The position numbers and the translations under genes are program-made. From Homoserinibacter sp. GY 40078 (lineage in GTDB: Bacteria > Actinomycetota > Actinomycetes > Actinomycetales > Microbacteriaceae), in assembly GCF_008017545.1 (NCBI RefSeq), contig NZ_VRTZ01000002.1, forward strand, positions 248,001-312,000: a stretch of 64,000 bases of DNA, given 5' to 3'. Shown piece after piece: positions 53,211-61,802 of this stretch. The notes below the pieces were generated by a model. It was not told the origin of the DNA and did not search any database. It was given only the letters and a program-made list of their open reading frames with translations. The stretch's first letter is position 1. Every line of letters starts with the position of its first letter.

Positions 53211-54418
53211 CCACCACCGCACAGCCTGCGACCGGCATCGTCCGCACGCGGCTCGCTCTTCTCTCGCTCGCTCTCGGAGGCTTCGGCATCGGGGCGACCG
53301 AGTTCGTCGCGATGGGGCTCCTTCCGCAGATCGCCCATGATCTTCTGCCGCAGGTGTGGGCGCAGTCGCCGGATGACGCGATCGCCCAGTCGGGTGCGAT
53401 CATCTCGGCATACGCACTCGGCGTCGTGGTCGGCGCCCCCACGATCGCGGTGATCGCGGCACGTGTTCCTCGGCGCGCGATCCTCCTCGCCCTCGCGATC
53501 GCGTTCACGATCGGCACAGTCGGGTCTGCGCTTGCGCCGACCTTCGGCACGGTCCTGCTCTTCCGGTTCCTCGCGGCGCTGCCGCACGGCGCGTACTTCG
53601 GCATCGCCTCGCTCGTCGCGGCGCGCTTGATGGGTCCCGGCAAGCGCGGGCAGGGAGTCGCGTTCGTGCTGTCGGGGCTCACCGTGGCGAACGTGGTGGG
53701 AGTCCCGCTCATCACCGCGCTCGGGCAGTCCGCGGGGTGGCGGGTCGCGTATCTCGTTGTCGCGGGGATTTTCGCCGCCTCCGTGGTCGCGATCAGGCTC
53801 ACGGTTCCCGCGCAGCCCGGCGACCCCGAGGCGACGCCGCGGCGCGAGCTGGGCGCCTTCGCGCGTCCGGCCGTGTGGTTCGCGCTCCTCACCGGGTCCG
53901 TCGGCTTCGCGGGATTCTTCGCCGTCTACAGCTACGTGGCGCCGCTGGCCACCGAGGTGGCGGGCGTTCCGGAGGCGGCGGTGCCGTGGGCGCTCGTGAC
54001 TCTGGGCCTCGGGATGACGCTCGGTAACGCACTCGGCGGGTGGGCTGCCGACCGCGGCGTGCTGCGTGCCATGTTCGTGTGCTTCGGTGCGTTCGCGCTG
54101 GCGCTCCTCGGTCTCGCGCTCACCGCGGCGCAGCCCGTCGGACTCTTCGCATTCCTCTTCGCGGTCGGCGCCGCTGCCGCCGCACTGTCGCCGGCGATTC
54201 AGACGCGCCTCATGGATGTGGCGGGCGACAGTCAGACGCTCGCGGCGGCGGTCAACCACTCCGCTCTCAACATCGGGAACGCCCTCGGTGCGTTCCTCGG
54301 CGGCATCGTGATCACGGCCGGCTTCGGCTTCGTAGCGCCCACCTGGGTGGGGCTCGTGCTCTGCGTTCCCGGCGTGCTCCTCGCGCTCGCGGGCGCGAGG
54401 ATCACGCGTCGGCGCTAG
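53207..54418 (+). CDS. MFS transporter (AraJ/PbuE-like drug or nucleoside efflux, DHA1)
   Basis: This 403-residue protein has 12 predicted helices. TM1 carries GGFGIGATEFVAMGLLPQIA and loop 2-3 APTIAVIAARVPRRAILLAL, the pattern of DHA1 exporters such as AraJ, YdhP or PbuE. The substrate is unknown. It starts with GTG overlapping the upstream stop. Its TAG stop overlaps the stop of the convergent response regulator (CTAG, 54415-54418). Confidence 0.88.
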   Translation: MTTTAQPATGIVRTRLALLSLALGGFGIGATEFVAMGLLPQIAHDLLPQVWAQSPDDAIAQSGAIISAYALGVVVGAPTIAVIAARVPRRAILLALAIAFTIGTVGSALAPTFGTVLLFRFLAALPHGAYFGIASLVAARLMGPGKRGQGVAFVLSGLTVANVVGVPLITALGQSAGWRVAYLVVAGIFAASVVAIRLTVPAQPGDPEATPRRELGAFARPAVWFALLTGSVGFAGFFAVYSYVAPLATEVAGVPEAAVPWALVTLGLGMTLGNALGGWAADRGVLRAMFVCFGAFALALLGLALTAAQPVGLFAFLFAVGAAAAALSPAIQTRLMDVAGDSQTLAAAVNHSALNIGNALGAFLGGIVITAGFGFVAPTWVGLVLCVPGVLLALAGARITRRR

Positions 54419-55077
54419 AAGTTGCCGTTCGGCGAGTCCTGGATGAGGATGCCGTCCTGGATCGCCCGGCGGCGCAGAGCGACCTTCGTCCCGACGTCGA
54501 TGCCCGCAACCCGGTACTTCTCCCGGATGCGCTTCAGGTAGCTCTTCGCGGTCTCCTCGGAGATACCGAGTTGGAAGGCCACCGACTTGACCGGCTCGCC
54601 GCCTCCGTAGAGGGCCATCACGCGGCGCTCCTGCGCGGAGAGCTTGGGAGCTCCGCCGATGTCGGCGGCGTTGATGGCCAGGTCGAGTTCCGCCGAGACG
54701 AAGCTCTCACCCTGGGCGGCGGCGCGAATCGCCTCGACGATCATCTCGGCGTCCTCGCTCTTGACGAGGTATCCGAGCGCGCCCGCGGCGAGCGCCTCGC
54801 GCACGACGTTCGGTTCCGAGTAGGTGCTCATCAGGACGACGCGCACGCCCGTGGCCTTGAGCGCCGCGATCTTCACCGCGACGGGGATGTTGTCCTTGAG
54901 GTCGAGGTCGAGCAGCACGACATCGACGGGGAACTCAGGGTGGGTCAGCAGTTCCGGCCAGGTCGCCAGCTCCGCGACGACATCGATCTCGTCGCTCGCC
55001 GTACGGATCCAGTTGGCCAGACCGCTGAGGATCATGCGGTGGTCGTCCACGACGGCGACACGGATGGGAGCTGCCAT
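54415..55077 (-). CDS. LuxR-type response regulator
   Basis: This 220-residue protein has a receiver domain (D11-D12, phospho-acceptor D57 in VVLLDLDLKD, Lys in YLVKSEDAE) and a LuxR HTH (LSAQERRVMALYGGGEPVKS, ISEETAKSYLKRIREKY). AAGGAGG precedes the ATG. It is the third gene of a kinase-membrane protein-regulator operon. The HTH signature departs from the standard family, with GEPVKSVAFQL where most have G-x-SNKEIA-x-x-L. Confidence 0.9.
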   Translation of the reverse strand: MAAPIRVAVVDDHRMILSGLANWIRTASDEIDVVAELATWPELLTHPEFPVDVVLLDLDLKDNIPVAVKIAALKATGVRVVLMSTYSEPNVVREALAAGALGYLVKSEDAEMIVEAIRAAAQGESFVSAELDLAINAADIGGAPKLSAQERRVMALYGGGEPVKSVAFQLGISEETAKSYLKRIREKYRVAGIDVGTKVALRRRAIQDGILIQDSPNGNF

Positions 55078-55109
55078 GGGCGCGCCTCCTTGATTCTCGC
55101 GGGGGGTGG

Positions 55110-56366
55110 TCAGACGTCGGCCGGATTGTCGACGAGAGTCTCGATGTCGACGCGAAGGCTGCTGTCCTGCGTTGTGTCAGAGTAGCGTCCGACCCGACCG
55201 AGGGCGGCCCAGATCGCCGGGTCGACACGATTCCGGCTGATCCCGGTGCTCGTGATCGTGATCGGGACCATGATCTTGTGGTCCTCTCGATCGGACGCTC
55301 CGGGAGCGAGCGGACCGATCTGCAGGGTCACCGTTCGGTGCGGGTTGGACTTCTTGCGTGTGTCGCTCACGAGCAGCCATGCCGCTGAGAGCAGCCCGTC
55401 GCGCTGCGTCGGGTCGAGGAGGCCGGCAAGGGCGGACTTGTCGACGAGAGTGACGGACTTGCCGAGCATCTCGGACTCGGACACGGCGTGGTAGAGCCAG
55501 GTCTCACGCCGCCCTTCGATGAGGTGCAGGCGCAGCTCCGTGGCGAGCGAGGCGGCCAGCGACGCGCTCTTCGGAGTGAGGGGGAGTGCGGTCTTCTTCG
55601 TCGCAATGGAGTCGAGCAGGCGCTCGGCAGCGAGGTCCAGTCGCGCGAGCTCCTCGGATGCCAGCATTCCGACCGCATACCGGGGGGCTTGGATGTTGCT
55701 CTGCACGAGCACGCGGTCGAGCTCGAGCTGCACCATCGTGCGGTACCCCCGCACGACGATCACCCCGATCACCGCGGGGAGCACCGTGAACGCGAGTGCC
55801 GCGAGCGCGGGCGCCAGGTGATCCGCGTCGATCGGCGTCCCCGGCGGCGTATTGAGGAACATCGCCACGCCGATCCCGAGACCGAGCGCGCCGGCGGAGA
55901 CCAGCACCTCGGTGGCACCGCGGTGGGTGACGACGAGCAGCAGTGCCATTCCGGCGGTCGTGGCTGCGGTGAGCGAGCGCCCCAGGTCGTGGAGCTCCCA
56001 CACGGAGGCGATGTCGAGCCCCGCGCTCGCGACCAGCCCGGCGACCACCAGCACGAAAGCCCAGATGGGCATCCGATCTCCGCCGAGCCGCGTCCCGACG
56101 ATGGTGCCGATGATGACGGCCAACAGGACGGCCCACGCCGACGCCCCGAGGATCGGATCGGGGTGGCTACTCCAGGAGACGACGAAGAAGGTGAGCCCGT
56201 AGAGGGCTCGGAGCGAGACGAGGATGTCGGCACCGAGCCCGAGGAACGAGCTGCCGAGGCTCGGGCGAGTCGCCTGACCGAGCCGCTTGGCGGTCTTGGA
56301 GACGGCGCGCGCTGCATTGCCGACGACGATACCGAGGGTGTTCTCTTCGGGGATTCCCGCGGTCAT
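55110..56366 (-). CDS. membrane protein between histidine kinase and response regulator
   Basis: This 418-residue protein has about eight membrane segments (residues 45-230) and a C-terminal cytoplasmic part (240-418). That part resembles a kinase-like helical and ATPase-like module: LASEELARLDLAAERLLDSI, ALAGLLDPTQRDGLLSAAWL. I see neither a phospho-His motif nor an ATP lid. It overlaps the true kinase gene by 4 nt. A pseudokinase or sensor partner is an inference; I recognise no named family. Confidence 0.6.
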   Translation of the reverse strand: MTAGIPEENTLGIVVGNAARAVSKTAKRLGQATRPSLGSSFLGLGADILVSLRALYGLTFFVVSWSSHPDPILGASAWAVLLAVIIGTIVGTRLGGDRMPIWAFVLVVAGLVASAGLDIASVWELHDLGRSLTAATTAGMALLLVVTHRGATEVLVSAGALGLGIGVAMFLNTPPGTPIDADHLAPALAALAFTVLPAVIGVIVVRGYRTMVQLELDRVLVQSNIQAPRYAVGMLASEELARLDLAAERLLDSIATKKTALPLTPKSASLAASLATELRLHLIEGRRETWLYHAVSESEMLGKSVTLVDKSALAGLLDPTQRDGLLSAAWLLVSDTRKKSNPHRTVTLQIGPLAPGASDREDHKIMVPITITSTGISRNRVDPAIWAALGRVGRYSDTTQDSSLRVDIETLVDNPADV

Positions 56367-57541
56367 CGGGGCACCTCCAGGACGACGGTCGTGCCGGAGC
56401 CGGGGGAGGAGAACAGGCGGGCGTTGCCCCCGATGTCACGCAGGCGCGCGACCACGGACTCCGCGAAGCCGAGTTTCGCCTCGTCGATGTCCGCGATGTC
56501 GAACCCCACACCCGCATCGGTGACCATGGCACGCACCGTGGTGTCGTCTTCGGTGATCGTGACGTGCGCCTCGGTGACGCCCGAGTGCCGCCGCACGTTC
56601 TCGAGGCACTCGGCGAGTGCGAGCAGGAATGCGTCGAGCACGTCGCTCGGCAGCAGGACCTGTCCCGTCCCGTGCCAGCTGACCGTGAGACCCATGCGTC
56701 CGAAGCGCTGCTTGACCGACTCGAGGGTGCGCCCGAGCACCGGCTCCTCGCCGGGGGCGGTCGCGGCACCCAACCGGTAGCTGCCGGAGGCCTCGGGAGT
56801 CGGAGTCGAGCCGAGACGCAGCTGACGCAGCAGACGCGCATCCTCCGAGGCCTGCTGCCGGAGCGCTTCGGGAGTCACGCCCACACCCGAATGCGCGAGC
56901 AGGGTCAGCGTGGCGAGCACGGTGTCGTGCAGCAGACGCGCCGACTGACGCCGCTGGGCCTCCAACTCGCTCGCCTGTCTCTCCGCCCGATGAGCTCGGC
57001 CGATGCTTCCGATGCGCTTGGCGATCTGGGGGATACCCGCCGAGATCCAGGCGCCGATACCCGCGGCGAGCAGCCAGCCGAGGAGCAGCAGCCCTCCGGT
57101 GCGGAGCGGCGGCTGGCTCGCGTCGAGCATCCAGAGGGACGCCGCGGCCACCACGATGAGGGCGCTCGTCGTGCCGAGCAGGCGCCACGCGGTGCCCGCG
57201 AGGACGATCGCGGTCGAGGCGAGTGATCCCGAGAGGAGAAGCTGAAGTGCAGTCACACCGCCGTCGCCGAGCGCCGTCTCGCCGAGCCCCGTCGCGGCGG
57301 CGAGGACGCCGACCCCGGCACCCAGCGCGATCAGCACCCAGAGCGGGTTGCGGCTGATGCCGATGACGTATTGCGCGATCGCGACCACCGCGAGTCCGAG
57401 CAAACCCAGGACGGCCGACATGACGTCGTCGACCGCTCCAGGGAGCGCGTAGCACGCGGCCGCCACGATGGTGAAGCCCAGTCCGTAGGCGCGCGCCGTC
57501 CGCTGCAGGACGCGGTCGCGTTCCTTGGCGATCAGTTCCAT
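56363..57541 (-). CDS. sensor histidine kinase (NarL-type)
   Basis: This 392-residue protein has six or more membrane segments (residues 18-170). A phospho-acceptor helix RRQSARLLHDTVLATLTLLA (His near 205) and a HATPase domain (LAECLENVRRHSG, TDAGVGFDIADID, SSPGSGTTVVLEVP) follow. It is the first gene of the three-gene signalling operon. The ligand cannot be inferred. Confidence 0.9.
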   Translation of the reverse strand: MELIAKERDRVLQRTARAYGLGFTIVAAACYALPGAVDDVMSAVLGLLGLAVVAIAQYVIGISRNPLWVLIALGAGVGVLAAATGLGETALGDGGVTALQLLLSGSLASTAIVLAGTAWRLLGTTSALIVVAAASLWMLDASQPPLRTGGLLLLGWLLAAGIGAWISAGIPQIAKRIGSIGRAHRAERQASELEAQRRQSARLLHDTVLATLTLLAHSGVGVTPEALRQQASEDARLLRQLRLGSTPTPEASGSYRLGAATAPGEEPVLGRTLESVKQRFGRMGLTVSWHGTGQVLLPSDVLDAFLLALAECLENVRRHSGVTEAHVTITEDDTTVRAMVTDAGVGFDIADIDEAKLGFAESVVARLRDIGGNARLFSSPGSGTTVVLEVPR

Positions 57542-57625
57542 CGCGCACTCAACCCCGCCGGGACCGGGGCCTCCTCGGGTGACATGGTGGCAGACGCTGC
57601 CACCCGAACGGGGGGTGACACGCCA

Positions 57626-58480
57626 TCACGTTCCGCAGTAATCGGTGACGAAGGTGTGGATCGCCGAACGGAACGCATCGTCGACCGTGGGAACCAGCCG
57701 AATCGAGGTGCCGTCGACGGTCACGTCGAGCGGCAGGTTCGCTCCGACCTTGTCGTCGGCGAGGCCATGAGCGTCGCACCGCACGGGAACGATCGGCACC
57801 CATACCGTGCTCGGTGCGTCCGTCCCGCTGATCTCCACCCCGATCGCCGCGGATTCTGCCGCCTCACCGTCGTCGGACATGGCGATGAGCGGCGTCGCGC
57901 GGATCCCGTCGAGAGATGCGGTTCCGGCCGCGCCGGTGGGCGTGACCTCGATGACGACATCCGCCGGGTGGCCTGGCTGGCCGTCACCGTCCACGGTGGC
58001 GAGGTGGACTGTGGCGATGCGGGCAAGGGCATCGCTCGCGCATCCCTCGTCGGCGAAGCGCGGGAAGAGGTCGAACGGATCGCCGGGAGTGACATCGAGG
58101 CTGCCCGTGCGCCCCTCGTCGTCCACGAGGTCGATGGTGACGCTGCCCGGTCCCTCGGCGCCGTCGCAGCTGAGTTCCGTCGGAACGATGCGCAGGTCGA
58201 GAGTCCTGCCGACGCCGAGCGTGCGCGAGCCCTCGTCCCACACCATCGGATCCGTGAATCGCGGCGAGGTGTAGGAGGCGCGCGTGAAGGTGACCGGTGC
58301 GTCCGATCCGTTCGTGATCGAGATCGCGAGCAGCCCGTCGGCGATGTCCGTCCGTCGCTGCAGGATGTCGGCGGTGACGCCCTCGGGAACCGTGGCGGCG
58401 GGTGCCGAGCACCCGCTGAGGCCCGCGGCGGCGAGCAGGCATGCCGCGATCGTGCGGAGAACTCGTCGCCTCATCGTCAT
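57626..58480 (-). CDS. hypothetical lipoprotein coupled to metX
   Basis: This protein of about 284 residues has a lipobox LSGC (residues about 21-24) and a beta-rich extracellular region. It holds scattered Cys in TELSCDGAEG, ADEGCASD, PVRCDAHG and TDYCGT that could form two disulfides. No family recognised. Its ATG overlaps the metX stop (TGATG), so translation is coupled to a methionine gene. An ATG two codons later is an alternative start. Confidence 0.65.
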   Translation of the reverse strand: MTMRRRVLRTIAACLLAAAGLSGCSAPAATVPEGVTADILQRRTDIADGLLAISITNGSDAPVTFTRASYTSPRFTDPMVWDEGSRTLGVGRTLDLRIVPTELSCDGAEGPGSVTIDLVDDEGRTGSLDVTPGDPFDLFPRFADEGCASDALARIATVHLATVDGDGQPGHPADVVIEVTPTGAAGTASLDGIRATPLIAMSDDGEAAESAAIGVEISGTDAPSTVWVPIVPVRCDAHGLADDKVGANLPLDVTVDGTSIRLVPTVDDAFRSAIHTFVTDYCGT

Positions 58481-59694
58481 CAGGCGTCCAGCAGCCGCGC
58501 GAGCTCAGCGCCCACGAGGGCGTCTTCGATGAGAAATGCATCGTGGCCGAAAGGAGAGGAGATGACGACAGGCTCGGAGCCGCTCAGGCTGTGGGGGAGG
58601 TGCCTGGCGATGGTGCGCTGCCCGGGCACGGGGAAGAGGCGGTCGGAGTCGATCCCGAGTACGAGGCCGAGGCTCGTGGCGCGAGCGAGCGCAGCGGCGA
58701 TGCCGCCGCGGTCGCGGCCGAGGTCGTGCGAGTTCATCGCCTCCACGAGCACGAGGTAGCTGTTGGCGTCGAATCGGCGCGTGAACTTGTTGCCGTGGAA
58801 GTCGAGGTAGCTCTCGACGGCGAATCGGCCGCCGCCGCCCATCGGGTTCAGCCCGCTCTGCCAGCTTCGCGCGAATCGATCGTCGAGTTCGTCGGGGGAG
58901 CGGTAGTTGAGCAGCGCCATCCTGCGCGCGAGGGCGAGGCCGCGGAACGGCCCTTCGCCGTCTCGCGCGTTGTAGTAGTCGCCGCCTTCGAACGCCGGGT
59001 CCATGCGGATCGCCTCGGTCTGCACCGAGTTGAGGGCGATCTGATCGGCCGACGACAACGGCGGAGCGGCGAGCACGGCGAATCTGTCGACCCGCTCCGG
59101 ATAGGTGACAGCCCATTCGAGCACGTGCATGCCGCCCATCGAGCCGCCCACGACCGCGGCCCAGCGGTCGATGCCGAGCTGATCCGCGAGGACGCGCTGC
59201 GCCTCCACCTGATCGCGGATGGTGAGGAACGGGAACCGCGCGCCCCATTCCGCGCCGTCGGGGGCGATCGACGCCGGGCCCGTGGAGCCCTGGCATCCGC
59301 CCAGCATGTTGGGCGCCACGATGAAGTAGCGGGCGGGGTCGAGCACCTTGCCCGGGCCGACGAGACCGCCCCACCAGCCGGCGGTGGGGTGTCCGGGCCC
59401 GGCGGTGCCCGTCACGTGGCTGTCGCCCGTGAGCGCGTGCAACACGAGAACCGCGTTGTCGCCGGAGGGCGAGAGCTCGCCCCAGGTCTCATAGGCCAGA
59501 GTGACCGCCGGCAGCGAGCCGCCACGCTCGAGCTCGAGCGCACCGAGTTGCGCGAAGAGGCGGTCGCCGGGGTCGTCGCCGATGCGCCAGGCGCCGGATG
59601 CGGGCGGCAGCGCCGAGAGCGCCCGCCGATTGGACTCGGTGACGAACGCGGCCTGCACCGCGTCCTCGGGTGTCTGCCAGTCCATTCCGCCCAT
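58480..59694 (-). CDS. metX: homoserine O-acetyltransferase
   Basis: This 404-residue alpha/beta hydrolase has HALTGDSHVTG, the nucleophile elbow VVGGSMGGMHVLEW, GIDSDRLFPVPGQ (catalytic Asp) and SSPFGHDAFLIE (catalytic His). It acetylates L-homoserine with acetyl-CoA in methionine synthesis. metY lies upstream in the same direction. ATG codons at 59694 and 59685 are both possible starts. Confidence 0.95.
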   Translation of the reverse strand: MGGMDWQTPEDAVQAAFVTESNRRALSALPPASGAWRIGDDPGDRLFAQLGALELERGGSLPAVTLAYETWGELSPSGDNAVLVLHALTGDSHVTGTAGPGHPTAGWWGGLVGPGKVLDPARYFIVAPNMLGGCQGSTGPASIAPDGAEWGARFPFLTIRDQVEAQRVLADQLGIDRWAAVVGGSMGGMHVLEWAVTYPERVDRFAVLAAPPLSSADQIALNSVQTEAIRMDPAFEGGDYYNARDGEGPFRGLALARRMALLNYRSPDELDDRFARSWQSGLNPMGGGGRFAVESYLDFHGNKFTRRFDANSYLVLVEAMNSHDLGRDRGGIAAALARATSLGLVLGIDSDRLFPVPGQRTIARHLPHSLSGSEPVVISSPFGHDAFLIEDALVGAELARLLDA

Positions 59695-59723
59695 TCTGGC
59701 GTGTCTGCGGGACTGTTACGCGA

Positions 59724-59755
59724 CAGGGGCCCCGCCGATGACGGCGGAGCCCCTG
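59724..59755. terminator. hairpin between metY and metX
   Basis: CAGGGGC (59724-59730) with GCCCCTG (59749-59755) and CCGCC (59732-59736) with GGCGG (59743-59747) form a stable stem with one mismatch. No U-run follows on the minus strand, so it may attenuate rather than stop transcription into metX. Confidence 0.6.
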
Positions 59756-59770
59756 CGGTGACGCGTGGGA

Positions 59771-61087
59771 TCAGGCGTTGGCGCTCGCCGCGCTCACCTT
59801 GCGGGCGGCGTCGAAGCCCGCCTGCAGGTCGGCGATGAGGTCGTCGACGTGCTCGAGCCCGACCGAGAGGCGCACGAGGCCGGGCGTGACACCCGTCGTG
59901 AGCTGCTGCTCGGGGGTCAGCTGCGAGTGCGTCGTCGAGGCCGGGTGGATGATGAGGCTCCGCACGTCGCCGATGTTGGCGAGGTGGCTGAACAGCTTCA
60001 CGTTGTCCACGAGTGCGCGACCCGCGTCGACACCGCCCTTGAGCTCGAACGAGAGCACCGCTCCGACGCCGTGGGGGGCGTAGGTGTTGGCGCGCGCGTA
60101 CCACGGGCTCGAGGGGAGGCCGGAGTAGTTGACCGATGCGACGTCCGGGTGCGAGTCGAGCCACTCGGCGACGTGCTGCGCGTTCTGCACGTGACGCTCG
60201 ATGCGGAGCGAGAGGGTCTCGATGCCCTGGATGAGCTGGAAGGCGCTGTCGGGCGAGATCGCCGCACCCAGGTCGCGCAGCAGCTGCACGCGCGCCTTGA
60301 TGACGTACGCGATGCCGTCGCCGAGCACGCCGGTGTAGCTCGCCCCGTGGTACGACGGGTCGGGCTCCGTGAGGCCGGGGAACTTCTCGACGTTCTGCGA
60401 CCAGGGGAAGCGTCCGCCGTCGACGATCACGCCGCCGATGACCGTGCCGTGCCCGCCGAGGAACTTCGTGGCCGAGTGCACCACGATGTCGGCGCCGTGC
60501 TCGAAAGGCCGGATGAGGTACGGCGTCGCGATCGTGTTGTCCACGATGAGCGGCACGCCTGCCTCGTGTGCGATGTCGGCCACGGTGCGGATGTCGAGCA
60601 CGTTGATCTTCGGGTTGCCGATCGTCTCGGCGAAGAAGAGCTTGGTGTTCGGGCGCACCGCTGCGCGCCACTCGTCCGGGTCGTCCTGGTTCTCGACGAA
60701 GGTGACCTCGATGCCGAGCTTCGCGAGCGAGTACTTGAACAGGTTGTAGGTGCCGCCGTAGATCGAGCTCGACGAGACGATGTGGTCGCCCGCGCCCGCG
60801 ATGTTCAGCACCGCGTAGGTCTCGGCCGCCTGACCGGACGACACGAGCAGCGCTGCCGTGCCTCCCTCGAGCGCGGCGACGCGCTCCTCGACGACCGCCT
60901 GGGTGGGGTTCTGGATGCGGGTGTAGATGTTGCCGAACTCGGCGAGCGCGAAGAGGTTCTTCGCGTGATCGGCATTGTTGAAGACGTACGACGTGGTCTT
61001 GTAGATCGGCGTCGCACGGGCGTTCGTCACGGGGTCGGGCGCCGCGCCCGCGTGGATCTGCTGGGTCTCGAACTTCCAGTCCGACAT
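59771..61087 (-). CDS. metY: O-acetylhomoserine sulfhydrylase
   Basis: This 438-residue PLP enzyme of the Cys/Met metabolism family has the PLP lysine in HSATKFLGGHGT, YTRIQNPTQAVVEERVAALE near the N-terminus and SVGLEHVDDLIADLQ at the end. It makes homocysteine directly from O-acetylhomoserine and sulfide. The ATG at 61087 has CAGGAG upstream. With metX it forms the direct sulfhydrylation route. Confidence 0.95.
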   Translation of the reverse strand: MSDWKFETQQIHAGAAPDPVTNARATPIYKTTSYVFNNADHAKNLFALAEFGNIYTRIQNPTQAVVEERVAALEGGTAALLVSSGQAAETYAVLNIAGAGDHIVSSSSIYGGTYNLFKYSLAKLGIEVTFVENQDDPDEWRAAVRPNTKLFFAETIGNPKINVLDIRTVADIAHEAGVPLIVDNTIATPYLIRPFEHGADIVVHSATKFLGGHGTVIGGVIVDGGRFPWSQNVEKFPGLTEPDPSYHGASYTGVLGDGIAYVIKARVQLLRDLGAAISPDSAFQLIQGIETLSLRIERHVQNAQHVAEWLDSHPDVASVNYSGLPSSPWYARANTYAPHGVGAVLSFELKGGVDAGRALVDNVKLFSHLANIGDVRSLIIHPASTTHSQLTPEQQLTTGVTPGLVRLSVGLEHVDDLIADLQAGFDAARKVSAASANA

Positions 61088-61112
61088 GGTCTGCTCCTGA
61101 TCGGCTTCGGGG

Positions 61113-61130
61113 AGCGGGCAGGTGCCCGCT
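61113..61130 (-). other. short hairpin in the metY leader
   Basis: AGCGGGCA (61113-61120) pairs perfectly with TGCCCGCT (61123-61130) around 2 nt, 25 nt upstream of the metY start. I could not match the leader to a known SAM riboswitch. Confidence 0.4.
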
Positions 61131-61197
61131 TGTCGGATCACGGTAGATGCAGCGCTTGACCGCGGCAATGTGCGTGAAACGGAGCGTCACATCCGAC

Positions 61198-61238
61198 TTG
61201 ACACGCGCGGGTACTTTCGTGAAAGTAGTCGCGTGTCA
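61198..61238 (+). promoter_or_regulatory. padR promoter with overlapping operator
   Basis: TTGACA (61198-61203), a 17-nt spacer and GAAAGT (61221-61226) precede the GTG at 61233 by 6 nt. The palindrome TACTTTC-GT-GAAAGTA (61212-61227) covers the -10. A wider pair, TGACACGCG (61199-61207) and CGCGTGTCA (61230-61238), reaches into the first codons. Confidence 0.7.
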
Positions 61239-61802
61239 TCCATCCGTCTCTTCGTCCTCGGATCGCTCGCCGAGCGGGGCCCGATGCATGGCCATGCGCT
61301 CGTCGCCCTCGCCGAGGAGGAGCACGTCACCGAATGGACGGACATCTCGGTCGGCGGCCTGTACGGGGCCATCCGGCGGCTCGACCGCGAGGGTCTCATC
61401 GCAGCCGTCCGGGTCGAGCGCGTCGGCAACTATCCCGAGCGGCAGGTCTACGCCATCACCGACTCCGGTCGTGAGGCGCTCCGCAGCATCCAGGCCGAGA
61501 CCCTCGAGACGCTCGACCTCCGGCACGACCCCGTCGACCTGGGCATCGCGCGACTCGATCCCGAAGCGCTCGACCGACTCGAGGCCGTCGTGCGGTCCCG
61601 TCACGCCCGGCTCACGGCCTCCCTCGCCGAGCTCGACGCCCGCCGCGCGCGGATCCGTCAGTACCTCACCGAGGCCGAGTGGGTCGCGATGGCCCACGGC
61701 ACTCACCGCTTGCGGGGCGAGATCGCCTGGCACGACGAACTGCTCGCCGCACTCCCCGACATCATCCGCGACGAACGTGCGCGCAGAGAGGAAACCCCAT
61801 GA
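61233..61802 (+). CDS. PadR family transcriptional repressor
   Basis: This 189-residue protein has a PadR winged helix (IRLFVLGSLAERGPMHGHAL, SVGGLYGAIRRLDREGLIAA) and a long C-terminal helical domain (residues 110-189, rich in Arg/Glu) for dimerisation. The GTG start is nested in the operator palindrome, so the gene is probably leaderless and self-repressed. It overlaps the exporter gene by 4 nt and likely controls it in response to the exported compound. Confidence 0.92.
   Translation: MSSIRLFVLGSLAERGPMHGHALVALAEEEHVTEWTDISVGGLYGAIRRLDREGLIAAVRVERVGNYPERQVYAITDSGREALRSIQAETLETLDLRHDPVDLGIARLDPEALDRLEAVVRSRHARLTASLAELDARRARIRQYLTEAEWVAMAHGTHRLRGEIAWHDELLAALPDIIRDERARREETP

Noticed and set aside
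61088-61232. SAM riboswitch upstream of metY
   Set aside because: I saw only a simple 8-bp hairpin and none of the conserved SAM or SAM-IV core segments. A covariance search would settle it.
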